Shown: piece by piece, positions 6,771-12,613 of the stretch
Position numbering within the stretch: position 1 is the first letter of the stretch
Layout of the letters: the number at the start of each line of letters is the position of its first letter
Source of the DNA: an uncultured Gammaproteobacteria bacterium
GTDB taxonomy: Bacteria; Pseudomonadota; Gammaproteobacteria; Pseudomonadales; DT-91
Length of the DNA: 12,613 nt
Direction: 5' to 3'
Assembly (NCBI GenBank): GCA_929200485.1
Contig: CAKMZU010000014.1
Location: forward strand, 9,662 to 22,274
Notes under the pieces: model-generated
Databases searched by the model: none
What the model was told of the DNA's origin: nothing
The model's input: the letters and a program-made list of their open reading frames with translations, nothing else
Program-made: the position numbers and the translations under genes

Positions 6771-7637
6771 TCACATCCATAAACTGGCAAATGCCTTAAG
6801 CAGTGCCCGATAATAATACCAGTACCGATGTAACTGGGTAATGCCAGGATCTTTTGTGATGGTTAACGTATAACGACGTTTGTACTCAAGATGATGGGTT
6901 GAAGATAAAATATCAAAATGATTTTCATCTTTAGTCAATATTTCACTGAAAAAACCACTGGTATCGTTATGGAGAAGAACAGGCGTTCTATCATTGTCAT
7001 AATATTCTCTATAGTTATCAGTTGCACCTTCATACTTGATATGATCGCAGACAACAGGAGGTTTCAGATAAGCGTTAAGCAAATCCTTTAAGAAACTGAT
7101 AGACTCTTCATTGTCTGGCTGTATACCTTGTTCTAACTCGGTGACTAAAACTATAGGCGGCAAGTCACTGGATTGATTCTTAAGTTTTACAAGATTAGGT
7201 TTTGGATATTCATCAAAATGATAATCCAAACGATTCCTTAGATTGCTAATGAAGCCACTCCATTTTTTTTCTCTTAACTCGTTACCATCATTATTTTTAC
7301 AAAGAAATCTTGAAATTCGGACAGCATTCTCGTCATACAATTCAGTTTTTTTGTCTAGAGGATCACTATACATACTATATAATGAAAAAGCGTTCACCTG
7401 CTTACCCTGCTTACTCTGTAAACTTACATCAACGGTTTCCATGTGTTCATATAAGCTCTGACAAAAGTTTAAAAATTCTTTTGCAACGCTAGCATTATTG
7501 TTGAGTACTTCATTGGTTAAAGACACACGAAATTCTGACGTTTTTTCTTTTTCATCTTGATTTTCAACACCTGCAGAAGCAAGGCCAAATCGAAAAACAA
7601 CTGTAAAAAACATCACAAAATATATATATTTTTTCAT
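6771..7637 (-). CDS. Exported protein of unknown function, 288 residues
   Basis: The start MKKYIYFVMFFTVVF at 7637 gives a standard signal peptide with likely cleavage after LASA. It is preferred over an in-frame ATG at 7679 because the latter adds 14 residues in front of the signal and because AAGG lies 9 bp upstream of 7637. The mature protein is hydrophilic, mostly helical in appearance, with two or three Cys, a PPIVLVTELEQG segment mid-protein and an aromatic C-terminus (HRYWYYYRALLKAF). No enzyme motif is recognised. It lies alone, with a 230 bp gap to the next minus-strand gene, so it is probably transcribed separately. Its AT-rich codons resemble those of the neighbouring exported-protein genes. 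It could be a secreted effector or a periplasmic protein; the sequence does not decide. Confidence 0.75.
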   Translation of the reverse strand: MKKYIYFVMFFTVVFRFGLASAGVENQDEKEKTSEFRVSLTNEVLNNNASVAKEFLNFCQSLYEHMETVDVSLQSKQGKQVNAFSLYSMYSDPLDKKTELYDENAVRISRFLCKNNDGNELREKKWSGFISNLRNRLDYHFDEYPKPNLVKLKNQSSDLPPIVLVTELEQGIQPDNEESISFLKDLLNAYLKPPVVCDHIKYEGATDNYREYYDNDRTPVLLHNDTSGFFSEILTKDENHFDILSSTHHLEYKRRYTLTITKDPGITQLHRYWYYYRALLKAFASLWM

Positions 7638-7646
7638 ACAAAAAAA

Positions 7647-7652
7647 CCTTGC
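7647..7652 (-). promoter_or_regulatory. Ribosome binding site selecting the 7637 start
   Basis: On the minus strand this reads GCAAGG, with 9 bases between AAGG and the ATG at 7637. It supports the start that places the signal peptide at the very N-terminus. Confidence 0.5.
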
Positions 7653-7867
7653 GGTGATATTTGAACAGTGAACATGCATGAAACTTAATATTCGACAAAA
7701 CTTTGCTTGAAAATCCCAGAGACTATCTCAGTGTCATCATTCGTAAGTAGACTTTATGTTTCCAAGTAAAGTTCAAAGTTATTCAGCGTGTTCAGGGCAA
7801 GGGGATTGCCTGCTGTATTCGTGAGGGGCGGGTATTATATTACTTAAATCCGGTGGGTATTTAGCGC

Positions 7868-9094
7868 CTAGTTATTCACCCTAAGCGCATCTATCGCTTC
7901 TTTCACTTGATGATCACTTTCATCAAGTGAAAAACTCTTGTTTTTTATCTCCTTTATAGACTTTCGATTACTCAGGTCGAATATTGGAAAGTGGATTGAT
8001 TTAGGTATATATCGATCAACACATGAATTTTTTTTATCGTAGAAAGCACAAAAATCATAAGTCGGTTCTTCACAACTATTTTTGTATGGCTCGATAATTT
8101 TATTTAGAATATTCCGTTTTTTAATTACGTGCGTCAATATTGACCCTGACGATTTCATTTTTTCCCATACAAAATCTCTTAGGAAAACCTCATCATCACC
8201 ATATTCTAATCGATAAGGAAAATACTCCATCTTGTTTTTCAAATCCTTAATCAGCGGCGACCCTACATGCACCCCTCCCCATAGACCAGCCGTTAATGGT
8301 GATATACACATTGGGGCAATATTCATCCTGTGGAAGCTGAGATTACTGGATAGCCAATCACCCAATGCAAAAACATCTAAAGCCGTCAACAACCAGTCTA
8401 CATCTCTAACGAGATACCGTATCCGTTGATTTTTTGGCATCTCCTCTGCTGCAATCATAAATCGCCAAAATGTCGCATCTAATCCAACGCGTTTTTTATC
8501 ATTATCGACATAAGCGATTTCTACCCCTTGATCTATTAGCTGATTAATAAAAACTTGATCGGTTGCTCCCTGAATCTCGCCTAGCTCACCATTTTCTGGA
8601 TTCCTCTTTGCAACATACACCCTTATTGTAAATGAGCCATATCCAAAGTTATCTTCTTGAATATTATTGACTTCCTGTATTTTTTTTATACTCTCTATAA
8701 ATTCTAACAAACCATCAAGATAGATTTTTTTATTTCCAAAAAGTGAAAAAGCAATAACCCTGGCTTCGTTTTTCGATTTCCAGAATTTCTTTTGCGTTGA
8801 AATCGGCCGACCAGCGGTAATCGCTTTATTGTAACCATTTGGCTTATATACATATTTCCATACATCAACTTTGGGACAGTCTGGCTTACAATCCGAGCTA
8901 TTTCTGTTAGCACGAATATTACTGTGCCGATATGCTGATTTAAACCGGTTAAAAAGGGTATGAGGGATAGGTAAATTAGCAATCAGAGGAAGCAACTTAT
9001 TCGTTTTTTCTTTTGTATTTTCAGCATACACCGGGAATACAAAAAAACAAAAAAACATGATTCGAAGATAGAGCAAAGTGAAGAAACCCAGCAA
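7868..9094 (-). CDS. Exported glycosyltransferase-like (GT-A type) protein
   Basis: The 408-residue product starts with TTG at 9094; an ATG at 9058 would leave only ~11 residues of signal. The N-terminus (LGFFTLLYLRIMFFCFFVFP, then VYA) is a hydrophobic signal with likely cleavage after VYA. The rest follows the pattern of bacterial and plant GT-A-like hypothetical proteins: FSLFG (116-120), Tyr-x2-Gly shortly after, VEIAYVD (191-197), FWRF (209-212), the acidic metal-binding RDVD (230-233), a DWL...FHRM segment (246-257), AGLWGG (269-274), YGDDEVFL (298-305) and a late Thr-His (321-322). These fit a nucleotide-sugar-dependent transferase with a DxD motif; donor and acceptor are unknown. Four Cys in the C-terminal third could form disulphides. 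An exported GT-A enzyme would find no donor in the periplasm, so delivery into a host cell is one explanation. Neither start has a good ribosome site. Confidence 0.7.
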   Translation of the reverse strand: MLGFFTLLYLRIMFFCFFVFPVYAENTKEKTNKLLPLIANLPIPHTLFNRFKSAYRHSNIRANRNSSDCKPDCPKVDVWKYVYKPNGYNKAITAGRPISTQKKFWKSKNEARVIAFSLFGNKKIYLDGLLEFIESIKKIQEVNNIQEDNFGYGSFTIRVYVAKRNPENGELGEIQGATDQVFINQLIDQGVEIAYVDNDKKRVGLDATFWRFMIAAEEMPKNQRIRYLVRDVDWLLTALDVFALGDWLSSNLSFHRMNIAPMCISPLTAGLWGGVHVGSPLIKDLKNKMEYFPYRLEYGDDEVFLRDFVWEKMKSSGSILTHVIKKRNILNKIIEPYKNSCEEPTYDFCAFYDKKNSCVDRYIPKSIHFPIFDLSNRKSIKEIKNKSFSLDESDHQVKEAIDALRVNN

Positions 9095-9480
9095 CGTTTT
9101 ATGATTATCTTTTTATTAATATCAAGGTTAAAAAGACTACTATTTTATTAGTCTAGCGTGCGAAACGAATGGGCGTGATTAATAATAGGTAATGATCAAC
9201 CGGGGGGCGAATAAAAAAATTATCCTCTTCAAAAAATTAGAGAGTTATTAAGGGCACCTCTAATAAATTGCGCTTGCAAAGATAGACAATCTCTTACAAT
9301 AGAACTTTCCCCACGAATCACTCTCAAATACTAATGAAGTGTAGGCTTCAAGCACTAAATGCGAAATTAGCTTACCGACATTTTTTATTTGAATAGTCGT
9401 TGACCATCTTGATAGATTAGAAGGTTTATTTAATCACTTTCAACCATGCGGCTATTACCGTTTAATTTTTAAGTTATATT
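9095..9480. other. Divergent intergenic region
   Basis: This AT-rich region lies between two divergently transcribed exported-protein genes, so it should hold both promoters. AGACTA (9134-9139) and TAGTCT (9149-9154) form a weak hairpin. The string gggcacctctaata (9252-9265) looks like the terminus of some insertion sequences, but no partner end or transposase is present. I could not single out a convincing promoter. Confidence 0.5.
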
Positions 9481-10179
9481 ATGATTTTGTTTCGTTTTTT
9501 TAATTGGATATTTTTTTTTATATTTTTTTGTACTGTTAACTCAACTCAAGCAATGTGGGAACAGGATAATACAAAAAAAGATCCCTATCGCTATTTAGCA
9601 CAGCGCATTATTTTTTTTACTAATGACGGGATATCACCCCCATACCACACATTGACGACACTGGGTTTTGAAACAACATCTCAAGTTAAATCACTTGATG
9701 AAGAAGTACTTTACCAGGCGATATTAGAATTTCATGACGCATGCGATTTAGAAACGTCAAAAACGCTTCTTCAAGAGGCTCTTATCAACGACAAGAAAGC
9801 AGGGTTATATGATGAGTTTATAAGCTATCAAGTACCGGCGAGCGGCATAGCATACCCCAAACCCAGCGCTCCGCCTCCAGAGCCCGATCACGCTAATCCA
9901 TCAAATGAACCAATCACGATAGAATCTATTGCGAGTAAGATTTTTTGGTGCTGGCATTTCATAGGCACAAAGTTGAATGTAGACCCTACTCCTCTTGAAC
10001 AAACTCGAAGAAGCAATTTAATGGATACGGAAAAAGCCGCCAGCTGTCTTTTATCCAACGTAGCTGATACAAAAGGTATTGATCCAGAGGAGTTATGGGA
10101 ACTCCTGTTACCGCATTACAACTCGGCAAAACAACTGGCATCAGAAAACAAGACGTCCGAACTTTACAGCCCCTATTGA
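9481..10179 (+). CDS. Exported protein of unknown function, apparently frameshifted near its 3' end
   Basis: The 232-residue frame starts at ATG 9481 with a signal peptide (MILFRFFNWIFFFIFFCTVN) likely cleaved after STQA. The mature part has two helix-rich halves (about residues 30-115 and 145-225) joined by a Pro-rich linker (YPKPSAPPPEPDHANPS). The second half, with W-x-FIG and GIDPEELWELL, has a death-fold-like hydrophobic spacing, but that is only an impression. The frame ends at TGA 10177-10179. The +1 frame continues with protein-like sequence (PPYPKYEPSKTERQKIK ... RKYHPRWLGMPLE) to TAA 10334-10336. Removing one C from the CCCC run at 10170-10173 would join them into 284 residues. No good ribosome site precedes the ATG. 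It is either a decaying gene, a sequencing error or a programmed shift. Confidence 0.65.
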   Translation: MILFRFFNWIFFFIFFCTVNSTQAMWEQDNTKKDPYRYLAQRIIFFTNDGISPPYHTLTTLGFETTSQVKSLDEEVLYQAILEFHDACDLETSKTLLQEALINDKKAGLYDEFISYQVPASGIAYPKPSAPPPEPDHANPSNEPITIESIASKIFWCWHFIGTKLNVDPTPLEQTRRSNLMDTEKAASCLLSNVADTKGIDPEELWELLLPHYNSAKQLASENKTSELYSPY

Positions 10180-10336
10180 CTTGGTGCCCCCCTACCCAAA
10201 GTATGAGCCAAGCAAAACAGAGCGTCAGAAAATTAAGCAGCTAAAATATCAACTGCCTCTCAGCGGTTACAAACCAGAAAAGGCAGAATTATTTCGTAAA
10301 TATCACCCGCGATGGCTGGGGATGCCCCTCGAATAA
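10169..10336 (+). pseudogene. Likely out-of-frame C-terminus of the preceding gene
   Basis: This is the +1 frame continuation after the CCCC run. It encodes about 55 residues, basic and Pro/Tyr-rich at first (IDLVPPYPKYEPSKTER), ending RKYHPRWLGMPLE. The same frame is open back to an ATG at 10079, but the upstream part (MIQRSYGNSCYRITTRQ) is an out-of-frame reading of the preceding gene, so an independent gene starting there is less likely. Confidence 0.5.
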
Positions 10337-10338
10337 AA

Positions 10339-10363
10339 CTCCCACTAAATGTTTTAAAGGGAG
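10339..10363. terminator. Hairpin between convergent genes
   Basis: CTCCC (10339-10343) pairs with GGGAG (10359-10363), and TAAA (10346-10349) pairs inside with TTTA (10353-10356), leaving a 3 nt loop and a 2x2 internal loop. It sits immediately after the plus-strand stop and 57 bp from the chitinase stop. There is no long T-run on either side, so it is a weak or bidirectional terminator at best. Confidence 0.35.
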
Positions 10364-10419
10364 CTTCACTTTGATGATTAACAACAGGAGCTTAATTTAG
10401 ACACCCGCGAGTGATCGTA

Positions 10420-12525
10420 TCACCAGCCGTAATAAGAGCGCTGATTATAGCAAGTGACACTTTGCAGATTCAGTGGTGCAGCATTAGTCACTAAATTGGA
10501 CCAAACCTCTCTGGTAGAAGCTTTGGCGTCGTCAATCCGCACAGCATTCACCTGGTACTTATCGTTAAAATAAGCCGCATAAGCATCGTAGTAAAAGGCA
10601 CGCTGTACAGGCCCATGATGATAAGCCGCTGCTTTATTACACTCCAGGCCACCGTTGACAATATTAGTCACCGTGCCAATTCGATACGCATACACAGCCT
10701 GATCGATGGTATCACCACTAGCAGCCGGTATTTCAGCGCTATTTAGGCTATTGCTTTGTGGCAAACCTTGTTGTTGTGTCGTTTGGGAAATATTACTTAC
10801 GTTACCGTACATCACATCATGCGACGAAGGCTTTGCACCTTGGGCTGTCATCCAAAACCAGATACCTGACATAATCGATAATGCACCATGATCGGCAACA
10901 AGGTTAGGAAAACGTAATAGTTTATCACGACTATCGATCACATCCTTAAACAACCCGTTATCGTAGAGCCAATAGGAGAAGGCACCGTAATTGTAATTCC
11001 ACGATAGCTGAATAATACCTCGCCCATAATACGAGCGACCGGGTGCTGGCGGATAAAGAGTTGAGCCAGCATCAACATAATTGATGGCAGCACTTTTACC
11101 TGTTGCCGGGTCTGTCGAGTAGCCCACTTCTTCCACCCAATATAACCCACCTTTCCAGGCCCAGATAGTCTCTCCTCCAATCGTATACTTTACAATCCAT
11201 GGCGCATTTGCCGTACTCCAGGAACCTGAGGTTTCACGTGAGGACTTCGCCCAAAAAACGATAAATTCTTGTGCTTGCTGCTTGAGAGTCCCTTCGTTAA
11301 GAAATTGTTTATAGCCATTGAGTGCTGCCCACTGGTTATATTCCAGGACTGCCTTGATAAAAGCCGCTAAGGTAAAGATATCACCACTGCCATCATTGCG
11401 AATGCCGCCTCCACAGTCTACCGTCTGACCATCAACACAAGGCGCTTTAATGACAAATTTGCCCGATCGTAATGGAAACAGCCAATCCCAATCCTGATCA
11501 GTCAGCAGTCTAAGGAACGCATAGCCTTCATCGGGCAGATCCGTTCGTGCATCAGTGGTCACAGGTACAGTAGGTTCTGAGGTATCCCCCTCGTCCGAGC
11601 CCGCGTTTGTTTCTGTACCTTCATCTGTACCTTCATCTGTACCTGCTGAGGAATCCGTATCAGTACCATTGTTTTCCAATCCACTGCAATCGATGATCAA
11701 CATCCAAGGCGTGGTCCATGCCTGCGCAGGTGGCGTAAGCGGTGGTTCTTCTTGATTCCACCACTTGGCACGATAAACATTGCCCTGATGGTGCGTCACT
11801 AAATTGCCTTCGACATAAGTCCCTTGTGCACTCCAGGCGAGAATATTATCTGTATTACAGGCGTTTTCTTCAGCGTCTTGTTCAGTGGTTGTATCAGTTG
11901 AGGTTTCAGTCGAGGTTTCAGTCGAGGTTTCAGTTGAGGTGTCGGTCGATGCATCCGTCTCCGCTTCTTCTACTGCGCTGTTGTCAGATTCAAGGTTTTC
12001 ATCCGACTCATCACCGTCGGTTGTTTCATTCGTTTGGCTTTGATTATCACCATTAAGTGCTGGCAGCGTTGCCTTCTGATCAGAAGGACAAACCACTAAA
12101 TCCCAGACATTTTCGTCGTCTTGCGGGCTCGATGTCGTCCACCATTTCGCCTGATAACAGTTACTCTCAAACTGAATCTTCACGCCGCCAGTATAGGTGC
12201 CATCCTTATGATACAGGGGTAATTCAACCTCACCTCTGATCGATGCATGCAGTGGATTCTCATCAACAAGCAGCGTGGAACCGGCTTGTTTCCATGGGCC
12301 ATTATTCGGATAAAACTTAGGTGTAGATTGACCTGTTGTGTACCATTTGTTCTCAAAATGGCCAACACGATACTGAGCTGTATTGGCATCTATTTCAATA
12401 TAACGAACTAACGTTCCTGATTCACTGTATGTTTTGTTTGCATCAAACAAGCTGCCACCGGCTTTTGTTTGCAAACTGAGCATAATGACAAAGCCTGTCA
12501 TCACAGACGTAAGCAGATTGAGCAT
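10420..12525 (-). CDS. Exported multidomain GH19 chitinase with CBM5/12-like modules
   Basis: The 701-residue enzyme should hydrolyse beta-1,4 bonds of chitin outside the cell by inversion. A signal peptide (MLNLLTSVMTGFVIMLSLQT, cleavage near KA-GG) comes first. Aromatic-rich CBM5/12-like segments follow: NKWYTTGQ...GPWKQAG (59-82, weaker), NCYQAKWWTTSSP (122-134) and GTYVEGNLV...YRAKWW (235-256), the last clearest. They are separated by acidic Ser/Thr linkers (160-222 and 284-328). The GH19 domain starts near 335 (LLTDQDWDWLFPLRSG) with catalytic Glu candidates Glu431 (RETSGSW) and Glu465/466 (YWVEEVGY), and the signature YYGRGIIQLSWNYNYG (499-514). The start at 12525 is backed by a strong ribosome site and the signal. 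Large bacterial chitinases of this kind are usually released by type II secretion. It is convergent with the unknown gene at 9481. Confidence 0.93.
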   Translation of the reverse strand: MLNLLTSVMTGFVIMLSLQTKAGGSLFDANKTYSESGTLVRYIEIDANTAQYRVGHFENKWYTTGQSTPKFYPNNGPWKQAGSTLLVDENPLHASIRGEVELPLYHKDGTYTGGVKIQFESNCYQAKWWTTSSPQDDENVWDLVVCPSDQKATLPALNGDNQSQTNETTDGDESDENLESDNSAVEEAETDASTDTSTETSTETSTETSTDTTTEQDAEENACNTDNILAWSAQGTYVEGNLVTHHQGNVYRAKWWNQEEPPLTPPAQAWTTPWMLIIDCSGLENNGTDTDSSAGTDEGTDEGTETNAGSDEGDTSEPTVPVTTDARTDLPDEGYAFLRLLTDQDWDWLFPLRSGKFVIKAPCVDGQTVDCGGGIRNDGSGDIFTLAAFIKAVLEYNQWAALNGYKQFLNEGTLKQQAQEFIVFWAKSSRETSGSWSTANAPWIVKYTIGGETIWAWKGGLYWVEEVGYSTDPATGKSAAINYVDAGSTLYPPAPGRSYYGRGIIQLSWNYNYGAFSYWLYDNGLFKDVIDSRDKLLRFPNLVADHGALSIMSGIWFWMTAQGAKPSSHDVMYGNVSNISQTTQQQGLPQSNSLNSAEIPAASGDTIDQAVYAYRIGTVTNIVNGGLECNKAAAYHHGPVQRAFYYDAYAAYFNDKYQVNAVRIDDAKASTREVWSNLVTNAAPLNLQSVTCYNQRSYYGW
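11612..11647. repeat. 12 bp tandem repeat in chitinase linker
   Basis: The unit tctgtaccttca occurs at 11612-11623 and 11624-11635, with a degenerate third copy (tctgtacctgct) at 11636-11647. It encodes the acidic Gly/Thr-rich repeats (DEGTDEGTE) between the CBM modules and the catalytic domain. Confidence 0.8.
11888..11947. repeat. 12 bp tandem repeat array in chitinase linker
   Basis: The unit gaggtttcagtc repeats at 11900-11911, 11912-11923 and 11924-11935 (last base t), with a degenerate copy at 11936-11947 and another (gttgtatcagtt) at 11888-11899. It encodes the TSTETSTETSTE linker. A multiple-of-3 unit lets linker length vary without frameshift. Confidence 0.85.
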
Positions 12526-12530
12526 AATAA

Positions 12531-12542
12531 CCTCTCCTCTCC
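12531..12542 (-). promoter_or_regulatory. Strong ribosome binding site of the chitinase gene
   Basis: On the minus strand this reads GGAGAGGAGAGG, with 5 bases to the ATG at 12525 from its last G. It contains two overlapping purine-rich cores and fixes the chitinase start. Confidence 0.7.
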
Positions 12543-12613
12543 AATTATTAACTGGCCATACTAGTACTTCGTTTCACAGCATTTGTCTGGTTCAGCAGTC
12601 ACAGATTTTTCTG

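Noticed and set aside
7793..7812. Hairpin CAGGGCAA / TTGCCTG downstream of the glycosyltransferase-like gene
   Set aside because: The stem is short with a bulge and no T-run follows on the minus strand, so it is not supported as a terminator.
9252..9265. String gggcacctctaata resembling an insertion-sequence terminus
   Set aside because: There is no inverted partner, no target duplication and no transposase in the window; too short to call.
11555..12239. Several plus-strand frames across the chitinase linker region
   Set aside because: They are antisense readings of tandem repeats and CBM segments; Ser/Val/Pro runs come from the repeats.
1..12613. CRISPR arrays, tRNA, rRNA or integrase with attachment sites
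   Set aside because: I looked for regularly spaced repeats, cloverleaf ends and recombinase motifs on both strands and saw none; the only tandem repeats are coding.

Overview
The window looks like an accessory region of a gammaproteobacterial chromosome. The grounds are a class I-type GH19 chitinase with CBM5/12-like modules, a Vsr remnant of the GCFWHGHDC type, and a REP pair whose translation gives the familiar HPELVEG string. No core gene, rRNA or tRNA is present, so genus cannot be fixed. The non-coding DNA and several of the genes are AT-rich.

Layout, left to right. (1) A minus-strand gene for an exported protein of unknown function (1-1030) runs off the left edge. (2) A gap (1031-1489) holds only an inverted repeat and a possible short coding remnant. 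(3) A two-gene minus-strand operon (5632-1490) encodes a McrBC-like modification-dependent restriction system: a MrcB_N/DUF3578 plus AAA+ motor protein, then a long DUF2357/PD-(D/E)XK McrC-like nuclease. The motor gene appears to start at a CTG codon behind a very strong Shine-Dalgarno sequence, 179 codons upstream of the first obvious start (TTG-ATG at 5095). (4) Just upstream, on the plus strand, is the C-terminal part of a very-short-patch-repair endonuclease gene (vsr) whose N-terminal part is gone (5809-6090). (5) A REP/BIME-like inverted pair lies at 6220-6298. (6) Next comes a run of exported proteins: a possible small lipoprotein, an unknown 288-residue protein, a signal-peptide-bearing protein with glycosyltransferase-like motifs, and a plus-strand unknown protein that looks frameshifted near its 3' end. 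(7) A convergent, exported multidomain chitinase (12525-10420) closes the window.

Two themes emerge. The first is a defence locus in turnover: a methylation-dependent restriction system sits beside the corpse of a gene that normally accompanies a cytosine methyltransferase. The second is a secretome cluster of at least four unrelated signal-peptide proteins plus a chitinase, as expected of a bacterium living with a chitinous or eukaryotic partner. The exported glycosyltransferase-like protein is the most suggestive of host-directed activity, because nucleotide sugars are not available outside the bacterial cytoplasm. All family calls are by eye from motifs; no search was run.
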